In this document: positions 26,599-35,416 of the stretch, piece by piece | Position numbering within the stretch: position 1 is the first letter of the stretch | Layout: each line of letters starts with the position of its first letter | Source of the DNA: CAVSRC01 sp963732845 | GTDB lineage: Bacteria; Pseudomonadota; Alphaproteobacteria; Rhizobiales; Kaistiaceae | Assembly: GCA_963732845.1 (NCBI GenBank) | Contig: CAVTBE010000001.1 | Location: 1-64,000 of the forward strand | Length of the DNA: 64,000 bases | Reading direction: 5' to 3' | Made by a program: the position numbers and the translations under genes | The notes under the pieces: model-generated | The model's database searches: none | What the model saw: only the letters and a program-made list of their open reading frames with translations | Told to the model about the DNA's origin: nothing

Positions 26599-27099
26599 TC
26601 AGATGAACAGGTTGATGTCGCTGTTGGTTGCGTTCTCGATATAGGTCGCCGCGCCGCCGAGCTTCGGACCTTCGATCATGTCGTCGAGGGTGTATTCGAA
26701 CAGGTCCATGGTCATCTGGCAGGCGATCATCTCGACGTCGGCCTCGATCGCCATCTCGCGCAGCTCCTCGATCGAGGCGACGCCCTTCTTCTTGATCAGG
26801 TTCTTCATCATCGCGCTCGCCGCCGCATCGACCCCGGGGATCGCCGAGACGATGTTGGGCATGCCGATATGCATACCCATCATCGGCATCTGCATCGCCG
26901 GGTTGCCCAGCGTCGTCACCTGCAGGTCGAGTTTCTTCTTGAGCAGGGTCAGGCCGTAGAAGGTGAAGAACATCGACACTTCGAGGCCCATCGCCGCCGC
27001 CGTCGTCGCCAGGATGAACGGCGGATAGGCCCAGTCGAGCGACCCCTTGGTAACGATCATCGACAGCTTCTTGGTATTGCTTCCGGCACCATCGGCCAT
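26599..27099 (-). CDS. DsrE2-type sulfurtransferase-like protein
   Basis: 166 residues of the DsrE/DsrF/DrsH-like family. It has LSMIVTKGSLDWAYPPFILATTAAAMG and FFTFYGLTLLKKK, a Met-rich loop (NPAMQMPMMGMHIGMPN, 66-82), and the conserved Cys at C127 in MIACQMTMDLFEY. Such proteins move persulfide sulfur along with TusA. A single conserved Cys plus the Met-rich loop supports a DsrE2-like assignment over DsrE3. Confidence 0.85.
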   Translation of the reverse strand: MADGAGSNTKKLSMIVTKGSLDWAYPPFILATTAAAMGLEVSMFFTFYGLTLLKKKLDLQVTTLGNPAMQMPMMGMHIGMPNIVSAIPGVDAAASAMMKNLIKKKGVASIEELREMAIEADVEMIACQMTMDLFEYTLDDMIEGPKLGGAATYIENATNSDINLFI

Positions 27100-27152
27100 G
27101 GCATTTCCTCCACGATTTCAGAGGCTCGGCGCGGGCTGGCACGCTCTCCGCG

Positions 27153-28169
27153 TCAGAACCTCCACACCACCACTGCCAGCACGAGAACGGCGAGGAACAC
27201 GGTTTCCGCCACGATCAGCGCGATCGACCGCCAGCCGACCGCCGCCATCGCCTTCAGCGACGTCTTCATGCCGAGCGCCGCGATCGCCGTGACCAGGCAC
27301 CAGCGCGAGACGCTCTTCAGCGCGTCGAGGATCACCGGCGGAATGGCGCCAGTGCTGTTGACCAGCACCAGAAGGACGAAGACGATCAGGAAGCCGGGCA
27401 GCCGGCGACCCGCAGCGCTGACATTGTGGGCGCGGAAGATGAAGGTCAGCGACATCACCACCGGCACCAGCATGGCGACGCGCAGGAGCTTGGTGAAGGT
27501 CGCCACCGTGCCGGTCTCCTCCGACACGCTGAAGCCGGCGCCGACCACCTGGGCGACGTCGTGAATCGTGCCGCCGAGGAAGATGCCGATGGCCGCATGG
27601 TCGAGATGGAAGAGGCTGATGATCAACGGATAGATAATCATCGCCATGGTCGACAGCGTCGTGACGCCGATGACGGTGAAGACCGTGTCGCGCTCGTGGG
27701 TGTCGCCCTTGGGCAGCACCGAGGAGATGGCCAGCGCCGCGGACGCGCCGCAGATCGCCACGGCACCCGAGGTGAGCAGCCCGAAGGGGCGGCTGAGACC
27801 GAAGGCCCGCGCCATCACGACGCCGAAGCCGAGGGTCAGGATCACCGCTGCGAACACCATCACCACCGGCGTGACGCCGAGCTGCATGATCTGGCCGATG
27901 GTGATCTGGGCGCCGAGCAGCCCGACGGCGATCCTGAGGATGCGCTTCGAGGCCATCTCGATGCCGGCGACGCAGCGGCCCTCCTGCGACAGGAAATAGA
28001 AGGCCATGCCGAGCAACAGGGCGAACAGCATGACCGGACCGCCATAGTGGTCCGACAGGAACGTCGCCGCGATGGCGATGATCAGGCTGACCAGCACGCC
28101 CGGGGCGTATTTCTGCAGGGCGGCGAGCGCCCGGCCGTGGGGTGGCTGAATCGCAGCGACGTCGCTCAC
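27153..28169 (-). CDS. YeiH/UPF0324-family membrane protein (putative sulfate/sulfite exporter)
   Basis: 338 residues, about ten hydrophobic helices. Family motifs are LRIAVGLLGAQITIGQI, GAVAICGASAALAISSVLP, FLGGTIHDVAQVVGAGFSVS and LVTAIAALGMKTSLKAM. Members are annotated as putative sulfate exporters. Placement inside the sHdr locus, 8 bp behind lbpA, makes export of sulfite or a related oxyanion made by sHdr the simplest hypothesis; it is not proven by sequence. Confidence 0.85.
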   Translation of the reverse strand: MSDVAAIQPPHGRALAALQKYAPGVLVSLIIAIAATFLSDHYGGPVMLFALLLGMAFYFLSQEGRCVAGIEMASKRILRIAVGLLGAQITIGQIMQLGVTPVVMVFAAVILTLGFGVVMARAFGLSRPFGLLTSGAVAICGASAALAISSVLPKGDTHERDTVFTVIGVTTLSTMAMIIYPLIISLFHLDHAAIGIFLGGTIHDVAQVVGAGFSVSEETGTVATFTKLLRVAMLVPVVMSLTFIFRAHNVSAAGRRLPGFLIVFVLLVLVNSTGAIPPVILDALKSVSRWCLVTAIAALGMKTSLKAMAAVGWRSIALIVAETVFLAVLVLAVVVWRF

Positions 28170-28177
28170 GGGTCCCC

Positions 28178-28630
28178 CTACGCCGCCAACGCCGCGCAGC
28201 CAGCGAAATTGTCGGCTTCCATCTTGGCCTCATAGGGCCCGGCGACCTCGGTGCCCGGGATCAGCGTCGCTTTGGCCGCGGCCCAGTCGGCAGGCTTGAC
28301 CTTGGCCAGCCAACCGGCGCCGTAGGAGTCGTCCGAACCAGACTTCGGATCGGCGACCAGCGTGTCGTTGATCTCGACCACTTCGGCGTCGAAGGCGATC
28401 TTGGCAGGACCGACCCACTTGCCCGATTCGATCGTGGCGCAGGACTTGCCTGCGGCGACCGAGCGGCCGACCTTCTTGGGTGTGAAGGCGACCAGCGGCC
28501 CGGCCAGGGCGGCCGCTACCGTGGTCATGCCGAGGGTGACTGTGCCGTCGTCGTTCTCGCGGTACCAGATGTTGTTGTCGACGTCGTAGAGAAGGTCGTC
28601 GGGAAGATTGCAGCCGCGCACGGTTGTCAT
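28178..28630 (-). CDS. lbpA: Lipoate-binding protein of the sHdr pathway
   Basis: 150-residue GcvH-like lipoyl carrier. The lipoylated Lys is K71 in ATIESGKWVGP. The N terminus (CNLPDDLLYDVDNNIWYREND) and MTTVAAALAGPLVAFTPKKVG match the GcvH-like fold. LbpA proteins, distinct from glycine-cleavage GcvH, accompany sHdr genes and are essential for sulfur oxidation in Hyphomicrobium. A separate lipoate ligase gene is present at 36469-37545. Confidence 0.92.
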   Translation of the reverse strand: MTTVRGCNLPDDLLYDVDNNIWYRENDDGTVTLGMTTVAAALAGPLVAFTPKKVGRSVAAGKSCATIESGKWVGPAKIAFDAEVVEINDTLVADPKSGSDDSYGAGWLAKVKPADWAAAKATLIPGTEVAGPYEAKMEADNFAGCAALAA

Positions 28631-28648
28631 GGCGGATAGCTCCGTTGT

Positions 28649-29116
28649 TCAGGGAAAGCCGGCGGCGGGCATTGCGTCCTGCGCCCGCAGAGGGCGCGCC
28701 GAACAGCAGAATTCGCCGAGGCCGGCGGTTTCCAGTTTGCCGTCGATGAAGAGCACGAGGTGCCGGGCCACCATGGCGCCGAGGCGAAGCCGCCTCGGCG
28801 TGTCGGGACCGGATGGCGCGGCGGCCACGCAGTTGTAGGCATAGGCGAGTTCGCGACAGGTCTCGCGGCAGGCGTTGAAGCTGGGATCGCCGCAGGCACC
28901 CTGACGATGCAGGGCGAGCAGGCGGAAGCCTTCAACTTTTCCGTCGGTCGGCGTCCGGCCCTTGGCCGTCAGCCAGCTTGTCAGTGCCGTTTCGCCTGTC
29001 GCCAGCAGCTCGGCGGCAAGATCCTCCGCCGACGCGGCAAGCGCCGCGTCCGACAAGGCGACGATCGTGTCGAGCCGATCCATCGGCGTCTCAAGCCGGG
29101 CTGCCGAGGCCATCAT
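28649..29116 (-). CDS. Uncharacterised Cys-containing protein between shdrB2 and lbpA
   Basis: 155 residues from the ATG at 29116, which overlaps the shdrB2 stop by 4 bp, so it is translationally coupled to it. An N-terminal helical region is followed by a cysteine cluster (GACGDPSFNACRETCRELAYAYNC) and a C-terminal FCCSARPLR. The pattern of four spaced Cys plus a CC pair could bind a metal or carry sulfur. I do not recognise the family. The longer in-frame extension to 29308 only overlaps shdrB2 out of frame and is rejected. Confidence 0.75.
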   Translation of the reverse strand: MMASAARLETPMDRLDTIVALSDAALAASAEDLAAELLATGETALTSWLTAKGRTPTDGKVEGFRLLALHRQGACGDPSFNACRETCRELAYAYNCVAAAPSGPDTPRRLRLGAMVARHLVLFIDGKLETAGLGEFCCSARPLRAQDAMPAAGFP

Positions 29117-30036
29117 AGCAGCCCCTTCTCGAACAGGAAGTCGCCCGGATCCGACAGGTTTTCGTGGACACCGACCTTGCGCGCCGAGAGGCCGAGCGCC
29201 ATGCCGATGAGCTGGGTGAAGTAGAGGATCTTCACCGTCGTCTTCTTGCCGAACACGGTCTCGGCGCGCTTCTGGTGCATCTCGAGACCGGTGTGGCAGG
29301 TCGGGCATTCGGTGGCGATGACGTCGGCGCCGCAGGCTTCCGCCGTGGTCAGAAGGTTGAGCACCAGCCGGGTCGAGGTGTCGGAATCCGACAGCGTATG
29401 GGCGCCGCCGCAGCAGGCGGTCTTCAGCGGATATTCGACGTTCTCGGCGCCGGCGGCGGCAAGCAGGTCGTCCATGAAGTGCGGCTTGGCGGTCGATTCG
29501 CTGCCCGGCCCCTTGTCCTTTTCCGGGAAGATGTGGCGCGGGCGCGAATACATGCAGCCGTAGTAGTTGGCGATCTTGATGCCCTTGAGCGAGTTCTTCA
29601 CCCGCGCCTTGAGCCCCTCCTCGCCGATGGCCTCCTTGATCCAGTCGAGCGCGTGGATGGTCTCGACCTTGCCCGCCTCGTAGGTCGTGTGGCCGGCCTT
29701 GTTCGACAGGCGGGAATTGATCTCACGCGATTCCGCGTCGTTGGCGAGATCGTATTCGGCCTTCTTGAGATTGTGGTAGCAGCCGTTGCACGGCGCCATC
29801 ACCGTGTCGAAACCCATGTCCTCGGCGATCGAGAGATTGCGCGCCGACAGATAGGTCTGCAGGTGCGGGTCGACGTTCTTGACCTCCATCGCCCCGCAGC
29901 AGTTCCAGTTCTTCAGGTCGACGAGGTCGAGCCCGAGCGCTTTGCCCACCGCCCGCGTCGAGCGGTTGTAGGCGTGGCCGGTGCCTTCCAGCGCGCAGCC
30001 GTGGTAATAGGCGACTCGTCTGTACTTGCCGCTCAA
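29113..30036 (-). CDS. shdrB2: sHdrB2, CCG-domain subunit
   Basis: 307 residues with two cysteine-rich CCG domains as in HdrB. The first has C14 (YYHGCALEGTG), C46-C47 (NWNCCGAME) and C83/C86 (APCNGCYHN). The second has YYGCMYSRP, TACCGGAHTLSD and TECPTCHTGLE. These ligate unusual 4Fe-4S clusters at the disulfide or persulfide site. The start is TTG at 30036, inside the TTGA overlap with shdrC2. Confidence 0.92.
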   Translation of the reverse strand: MSGKYRRVAYYHGCALEGTGHAYNRSTRAVGKALGLDLVDLKNWNCCGAMEVKNVDPHLQTYLSARNLSIAEDMGFDTVMAPCNGCYHNLKKAEYDLANDAESREINSRLSNKAGHTTYEAGKVETIHALDWIKEAIGEEGLKARVKNSLKGIKIANYYGCMYSRPRHIFPEKDKGPGSESTAKPHFMDDLLAAAGAENVEYPLKTACCGGAHTLSDSDTSTRLVLNLLTTAEACGADVIATECPTCHTGLEMHQKRAETVFGKKTTVKILYFTQLIGMALGLSARKVGVHENLSDPGDFLFEKGLL

Positions 30037-30782
30037 TGCTCGGTTCCTTTCGCTTCGAGGCCCAGCGCTGCGCGCTTGGCCGCCTCGCGCTCCTTGACGA
30101 ATTCTTCGATCGCCACCCGCGCCTTGCCCCATCCGCGCGTGCGCGGGCGGATGAGCGTGGCAAGCCCGAGCTTCGTCAGCATGCGCAGCGGCAGACGCAG
30201 CACCAGGCCGCGGATGAGGGCGACCAGCCAGCCCTGGAACAGCGATTGCCCGGTGCGCTGGAAGAAGAACCTGAGCACGCGCCCGTCCTCGATCTTGCCG
30301 GTGGCGATGACTTGGCTCGAGAAGACGTCGTCAAAGACTTCTGCCGGCTTCTCCTCGGTGTGCCCCTTCATTTCCAGCCATAGCGCCGTCGCCCGCATCA
30401 CCCCTTCCGGGACGACATCGCGCGGGCAGGCATAGGTGCATTTGTTGCAAGAGACGCACTGCCAGATGATGTCCTTGTCGCGCAGCAGCTCCTCTTCCAT
30501 CCCCAGGCGGATCAGGTAGATCCAGTAGCGCGGATTGAAGTCCGGATTGATGGCGTTGACCGTGCAGGCATTGGTGCACGAGCCGCATTGCCAACAGCGG
30601 TGGATGTATTCGCCGCCGGGCAGCGCCGCGATCTCCTCCTGCAGCGCCTCGTTGTAGTCGGTGACGGCGCGGCTCTCGATGAAGGTCGACCAGTGGCCCG
30701 AGACATCGATGCCTTCCAGCTCGAGGTGCTGGTGGGTGACCAGGTTTTCCGGCCGGATCAGCGTTTTTTCGTGGATCGGCAT
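30033..30782 (-). CDS. shdrC2: sHdrC2, 4Fe-4S ferredoxin-like subunit
   Basis: 249 residues with two 4Fe-4S motifs: C63WQCGSCTNAC (63, 66, 69, 73) and C109VSCNKCTYACP (109, 112, 115, 119). The C-terminal third contains a hydrophobic or amphipathic segment (GWLVALIRGLVLRLPLRMLTKLGLA) that may help membrane or subunit contact. It electronically links the sHdrB2 site to sHdrA. It lies 10 bp behind hyp. Confidence 0.92.
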   Translation of the reverse strand: MPIHEKTLIRPENLVTHQHLELEGIDVSGHWSTFIESRAVTDYNEALQEEIAALPGGEYIHRCWQCGSCTNACTVNAINPDFNPRYWIYLIRLGMEEELLRDKDIIWQCVSCNKCTYACPRDVVPEGVMRATALWLEMKGHTEEKPAEVFDDVFSSQVIATGKIEDGRVLRFFFQRTGQSLFQGWLVALIRGLVLRLPLRMLTKLGLATLIRPRTRGWGKARVAIEEFVKEREAAKRAALGLEAKGTEH

Positions 30783-30792
30783 CGGCGCGCCC

Positions 30793-31659
30793 TCACTGGC
30801 TCAGGCTGCGCGGCTGGCCCAGCACGTGGGCCTCGCCGTCGATCAGCTTCAGGCGGGTGCGGCCGGATTCCGAATCGACCGCATCGAGGCCGAGCAGCCG
30901 GCGCGTATGCGCCATACGGTCGGGCGCCGGACCGCAGATGACATCGTTGCCGAGATACTGGCCGCCACGGTCGTTGATGTAGCCGGAGTAGATGTGGGCA
31001 GCGAGAAGATCGACATAGAAGGGCAGATCGCGGAAGACGCCGTTGTCGGTGAGGAAGCCTTGCAGTTCGTCGCGTAGCGTCCGGTGGGTGACGAAATCGT
31101 CCGCGGCGGTGATCGTCGCCCGATCGACATCGTCGGCGAACCAGATCTCGCGCAGCACGCCCGAGCCGACGCGCGCGTCCCACATCCAGCGGGTCATCAG
31201 CGGATAGCGTTCCGGCGCGGTAAAATGCAGCACTTCCGCCGCCAAGTCGCGCACCCAGCGATGCACCCGGTCGGCCGGGAAGCCATCGGCGAAGGCGGCC
31301 ATGCGCTGGTCGGCCGTGGTCACGTCCGACCAGCCGGCGAGGAGCGCAACGAGCCGCCGGTGCATGAGGACGAAGCTGTTGTTCTTGAGCCAGATGCCGA
31401 TCCGCCGGCGTACGGGCGTGACGAAGGCGGCAAGATCGCAGAACTCGATCTCCGTCAGCTCGCTCACGCGGCCCTTGCCGAGCAGTTCCTCGAACAGCGA
31501 GGCCTTCAGCGCCAGCGCGCCGACATAGCGCTCGACGCCGCCGGTGGGCTCCGCCGATTCCGCCAGGTCCTCGAAGGCCCGCCGCAGCCGCGGTCCCGAC
31601 AGGTCGAGCACCGGCGCCGCCGGCGTTCGCGGACGGAAGGCGACGACCGTCGCCATCAC
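30793..31659 (-). CDS. Hypothetical protein conserved in sHdr clusters (Hyp)
   Basis: 288 residues, no cofactor motif apparent. It sits between shdrA (4-bp overlap) and shdrC2, exactly where the gene called hyp lies in described sHdr clusters. Arg- and Trp-rich segments (VTPVRRRIGIWLKNNSF; ERYPLMTRWMWDARVG) and an acidic FADDVDRATITAADDFV suggest a folded soluble protein, possibly a structural or assembly subunit. Function unknown. Confidence 0.82.
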   Translation of the reverse strand: MMATVVAFRPRTPAAPVLDLSGPRLRRAFEDLAESAEPTGGVERYVGALALKASLFEELLGKGRVSELTEIEFCDLAAFVTPVRRRIGIWLKNNSFVLMHRRLVALLAGWSDVTTADQRMAAFADGFPADRVHRWVRDLAAEVLHFTAPERYPLMTRWMWDARVGSGVLREIWFADDVDRATITAADDFVTHRTLRDELQGFLTDNGVFRDLPFYVDLLAAHIYSGYINDRGGQYLGNDVICGPAPDRMAHTRRLLGLDAVDSESGRTRLKLIDGEAHVLGQPRSLSQ

Positions 31660-32708
31660 TCGGCCGCCTCGGCGACCGCGCCGCGGGCAAAGGCCAGAGC
31701 GGCCATCGCCGCCGACTGCCCCTGGGCGATCGAATCGTCGATGGTCTCCGGCCCGGTCGCCGCACCGGCGACGAAGACGCCGGGCCGCGAAGTGCCCGAC
31801 ATCGACGAATAGCTCGGCGCCTTGTCGATATAGCCGTGGCGTTCGAGCTTCACGTCGAACACCGCCGACAGCGTCATGTTGTCGACATTGGGGTCCATGC
31901 CGACCGCGTGCACCACCATGTCGAAGGGGATGGTGATCGGCCGTTTGACCAGGGTGTCCTCGCCCTTGACGATCAGCCGCTTGCCGTCCGACGTCACCTC
32001 GGCGATACGCGCCTTGATGTACTTGACCTTATGCTGCTCCTGGCTCTCCCAGTAGAACTTGTCCTCGTAGAGGCCGAAGGTGCGGATATCCATGTAGTAG
32101 ATGTAGACGTTGCAGCTCGGCAGCTCCTCGCGGATCTCCATGGCGAGGTTCGACGACACCGTGCAGCAGATCTTCGAGCACCACTCGCGGCCGATCTGGC
32201 GATCGCGCGAGCCGACGCAGAGCAAGATGGCGACGCGCTCCGGCTTGCGCCCGTCCGAGGGGCAGCGCACGCCCTGGCCCGACGAGAACATCTGCTCGAC
32301 CTGGGTGGTCGTCACCACGTCGGGATAGGTGCCGAAGCCCCATTCCGGCTTGTTGACCGAATCGAAATGGGTGAAGCCGGTGGCGAGAATGGCGCTCGCC
32401 ACCTGAAAGCTGCTGCCGTCGGCGAGCGTGACGTGGAAGTCGCCGGGCCCCCCGGTGAACGTCTTGACCGACGTGTTGAGACGGACGTCGATCAGCCTGT
32501 CGCCAGTGACGCGCGAGACCATGCCCCCGATGGCGTCCTTGGCCCATTCGCCCGAGGGCACCAGCCGGGCATAGCCGGACAGGATCGGCGCGCCGCCAAG
32601 GCAGTCGGCCTTGTCGACCAGCACCACCGCCTCGCCGGCCGTGGCCAGCGCGTGCGCCGCCGATAGGCCCGCCGGCCCGCCGCCAACAATGAGGACCGGA
32701 CGCGTCAT
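31656..32708 (-). CDS. shdrA: sHdrA, FAD- and FeS-binding subunit
   Basis: 350 residues, the short HdrA form of sulfur oxidisers. The FAD fold has VGGGPAGLSAAHALA (8-22) and LGGAPILSGYARLVP. The iron-sulfur motif is C164, C177, C181 with C182 (CVGSRDRQIGREWCSKICC). A C-terminal FAD segment is SRPGVFVAGAATGPETIDDSIAQGQSAA. It gathers electrons from sHdrB/C. It overlaps its neighbours by 4 bp on both sides. Confidence 0.93.
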   Translation of the reverse strand: MTRPVLIVGGGPAGLSAAHALATAGEAVVLVDKADCLGGAPILSGYARLVPSGEWAKDAIGGMVSRVTGDRLIDVRLNTSVKTFTGGPGDFHVTLADGSSFQVASAILATGFTHFDSVNKPEWGFGTYPDVVTTTQVEQMFSSGQGVRCPSDGRKPERVAILLCVGSRDRQIGREWCSKICCTVSSNLAMEIREELPSCNVYIYYMDIRTFGLYEDKFYWESQEQHKVKYIKARIAEVTSDGKRLIVKGEDTLVKRPITIPFDMVVHAVGMDPNVDNMTLSAVFDVKLERHGYIDKAPSYSSMSGTSRPGVFVAGAATGPETIDDSIAQGQSAAMAALAFARGAVAEAAE

Positions 32709-34084
32709 TCCGCCGGCCCCCCGATTGCCGCCACCGCTGCCGGCTTGACATAGCCGGGACCCGAGGTGATCGCCCGCTTGGGATCGTAGAGCGTTTCGAT
32801 GCGCCCGGCCTTGACCTCACCGAGATAGGTCTCGAACTCGGCCTTGGCCTTCTCCCAGTCGATGCCGAGCTTCTCGAGCAGCTGCTCGAAGGGCGAAGCG
32901 TGCCAGTGGAGCTGTGCCAGCTTGTAGGGATGGGCGCCGAGCGCCAGCGCGGCGAACTGGCAGTCGGCCATGATCGGCAGCGCATAGACCTTGCCGACCG
33001 CCTTGCCGATCCACTGGTTCTTGTCGAGGGTTGTGATGCAGCCGGTGTCGTGGCCGATCATCACGTCGGCCTTGGCTTCCTCCACCGCCACCCTGATCTT
33101 GCGATCGATGGCGAAGGAACGGGTGAACTCGCGCTCGCCGATGATATGGCGGAAGCCGAAGCCGCAGCAGTCGTACCAGGTGGAATAGTCGACCACCTCG
33201 GCGCCGAGCGTCTGCAGCAGGCCGGTGGAGACGGCGACGCGGTCGCCGTTCATCACCGTCTCGTCGTAGATCACGTCCTCCGGCACCATCTTGTAGACGT
33301 GGCAGGCGGGATGGACGGTGGCGCGGATGCCGGAAACGTCGATCGTCTGGCGCTCGCGGATGCGCTCGCGCATTACATGTAGCCATTCGGAATAGTGGAC
33401 GACCTCTTCCGGGATCAAGAGCTTGCCGTCGACCAGGCGGCCGAGCTTGCCGAGGATCGCCTTGACCTCGGCCCTCAGCTCCGCCGAATGCATCAGGAAG
33501 ATGCGCATCTCCTTGTAGTTGCCGAAGGAGGTGCCGCAGTGGACCAGCGGGTAATAGGTGCCTTCCGGCAGGCCCTGCGCCTTTGCCGAGACATAGGCCT
33601 GATGGAAGTTGCGCAGGAAGACCGCCGCGAGGCTGACCACATTGCCGATGCCCGAGCCGTGGTAGTTCCACGCCGTGCACGAGGTCTGGTCGGTTTCATC
33701 GAGGTATCTGATGTCGAGCTGGTTCATCAGCCACATCACACTCGACGGGTAGCCGGGGATATTGCCGCACTGGCCGCAGGACTTGTGGTGCCAGAGATTG
33801 GTGGTCGGGATGCGCTTCTCCCAGCCGTAGAGCGTGCGCGCCACCACCGGCTGGTGGCGCTCGTCGATGCGGTGGACGACGATCTCGCCGTCCTTCTCGA
33901 GCTGCCACATGGCGTCGCGGATGTCCTCGACGCGGTCCTTCCTGGTCAGCATGGAGCGCTTGTCGATGCGCTGCTCGACCCACGCCGTCGCCTTGCGCGC
34001 CTCCGCCGGCGTCAGGTTCGACGGCCGCCATTCGTCCCCGAAGCCGCTGAAGGCGGGCTGCTTGCTGTTTTCAGGCTTCTCCAT
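32705..34084 (-). CDS. shdrB1: sHdrB1, atypical CCG-domain subunit
   Basis: 459 residues, longer than canonical HdrB because of an N-terminal extension (about 95 residues). The first cysteine region is C103/C106 (KSCGQCGNIPG) with C136; the second has HPACHVY, YDCCGFGFRHI and GHDTGCITT. The final C-x-x-C is reduced to a single Cys, as the second-site cluster ligation is known to differ in sHdrB1 proteins. It is paired with sHdrC1 30 bp upstream. Confidence 0.9.
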   Translation of the reverse strand: MEKPENSKQPAFSGFGDEWRPSNLTPAEARKATAWVEQRIDKRSMLTRKDRVEDIRDAMWQLEKDGEIVVHRIDERHQPVVARTLYGWEKRIPTTNLWHHKSCGQCGNIPGYPSSVMWLMNQLDIRYLDETDQTSCTAWNYHGSGIGNVVSLAAVFLRNFHQAYVSAKAQGLPEGTYYPLVHCGTSFGNYKEMRIFLMHSAELRAEVKAILGKLGRLVDGKLLIPEEVVHYSEWLHVMRERIRERQTIDVSGIRATVHPACHVYKMVPEDVIYDETVMNGDRVAVSTGLLQTLGAEVVDYSTWYDCCGFGFRHIIGEREFTRSFAIDRKIRVAVEEAKADVMIGHDTGCITTLDKNQWIGKAVGKVYALPIMADCQFAALALGAHPYKLAQLHWHASPFEQLLEKLGIDWEKAKAEFETYLGEVKAGRIETLYDPKRAITSGPGYVKPAAVAAIGGPAE

Positions 34085-34113
34085 CCGGCATGTCCTCCCT
34101 CAAGGGCGCCGCG

Positions 34114-34854
34114 TCAATCGTCGGCGTCCTCCTCCTGCTCCTCCAGCCACTCGCTGTATTCCTCGCGCTTCTCGTCCATCACGTCGGTGACGAGGTCGAA
34201 AAGGTTTTCGTCGACGGTCTCGAGCTGATCGAGCACGCCGGTCGCCTCCCAGATCGTGTAGAGCTCGACCGAGGTCTTGAGGTTGACCTCCCAGGCCGTG
34301 TCCATGGTGTGCATGGTCGGCACGGGAATCGCCTTTCTCAGGATGTTGAGCGGCGCCTCGACCTTGGAGACGTTCGGCCCCCAGTCGGGAAACGCCTCGC
34401 GCGTGATCATGTTGGGGGCGAGCTGGTTGCCGGTCGACACCACCTTGAGCAGCACGCGCGAGAACGGTCTCAGCACGTCCTTGGCCGACTGCATGCCGTG
34501 CTTGATCGCCACCTCGCGCATGATCATCACGAGGCCGCCGGGCGAATTCTCGAACGGGCAGCGCGCCGCGCAGGTGTAGCACTGGGCGCAGGCCCAGATC
34601 TTTTCCTGCATGGCGTCGTAGATGCCCTCGAGATTCTCCGTCCACAGCAACTGGACGATCTCGCGCGGCGAGTAGTCGTAATAGTGGGCGGAGGGGCAGG
34701 TTGCGGTGCAGATGCCGCAATTGAGACAGCCGTGCAGCTCGTGGTCGTAGAGCATGTGCGAGCGGATGTCGTCGAAGACTTCCTCCAGCGTCGCCTGCGG
34801 CACCACCGGTGCCGGCGAGAGCGGATCACTGATGGCGGCATGTTCTCCCGTCAT
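34114..34854 (-). CDS. shdrC1: sHdrC1, 4Fe-4S ferredoxin-like subunit
   Basis: 246 residues. Two 4Fe-4S sites: C43LNCGICTATCP (43, 46, 49, 53) and C89AQCYTCAARCP (89, 92, 95, 99). The C terminus is strongly acidic (MDEKREEYSEWLEEQEEDADD). It starts 19 bp after the DsrE3-type gene and precedes shdrB1. Works as electron conduit in the C1-B1-A half of the complex. Confidence 0.92.
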   Translation of the reverse strand: MTGEHAAISDPLSPAPVVPQATLEEVFDDIRSHMLYDHELHGCLNCGICTATCPSAHYYDYSPREIVQLLWTENLEGIYDAMQEKIWACAQCYTCAARCPFENSPGGLVMIMREVAIKHGMQSAKDVLRPFSRVLLKVVSTGNQLAPNMITREAFPDWGPNVSKVEAPLNILRKAIPVPTMHTMDTAWEVNLKTSVELYTIWEATGVLDQLETVDENLFDLVTDVMDEKREEYSEWLEEQEEDADD

Positions 34855-34873
34855 TCGGTCCTCCCGGCAACGC

Positions 34874-35254
34874 TCAGTAGGTCAGCACCTTGGCGTCGTC
34901 GTCCTCCATCACCGCCTCGATCACCTTGGCGCCACCGACGATGCCCTCGCATTCGGGGATGAGGTCGTCTTCGCTCATGTCGAAGAGATCGAGATTGGGG
35001 GAGCAGCAGTAGAACTTGGCGCCCGCCTCGTGCGCGTCCTTGATGAAGTCGTAGACGGTCTTGGGCGAGCCGGGCTTGACCACCAGCTTTTCCGCCACGC
35101 CTTTCTTCATCAACTGGCCGGACGTGGCCGTGCAGATGACCTCGACCTCGTAGTCCATGGCCGCGGCGACCGTCGCCTGAAAGAACGGCGCCCCCAGTTC
35201 CTCACCGTTACGGGGGTCCGTATTGACCATGATGATGATCAGCTTCTGCGCCAT
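34874..35254 (-). CDS. DsrE3-type sulfurtransferase
   Basis: 126 residues from ATG 35254, preceded by GGGAGGAG. Family opening KLIIIMVNTDPRNGEELGAPFFQATVAAAM, with conserved C83 (KFYCCSPNLDLF, followed by C84) and C102 (IPECEGIVGGA). DsrE3 proteins receive sulfur from TusA or rhodanese and hand it toward sHdr. It is the first gene of the minus-strand sHdr operon, so the promoter should lie in 35255-35416. The longer frame to 35329 is rejected on ribosome-binding-site and similarity grounds. Confidence 0.88.
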   Translation of the reverse strand: MAQKLIIIMVNTDPRNGEELGAPFFQATVAAAMDYEVEVICTATSGQLMKKGVAEKLVVKPGSPKTVYDFIKDAHEAGAKFYCCSPNLDLFDMSEDDLIPECEGIVGGAKVIEAVMEDDDAKVLTY

Positions 35255-35416
35255 GCGGCGGCTGCTCCTCCCTCGATCCCCTCGGCCCGGCGAAGCCATG
35301 CAGCCGTGGGGACAGTCCTCCCTAAACATATTCTAATATTGCATTTATCGAATAAATTCCAGAGGGGAATCGCATAGCTCGCCGAAAAGCCTGCAAAACC
35401 GAAGGATTCTAACGGC

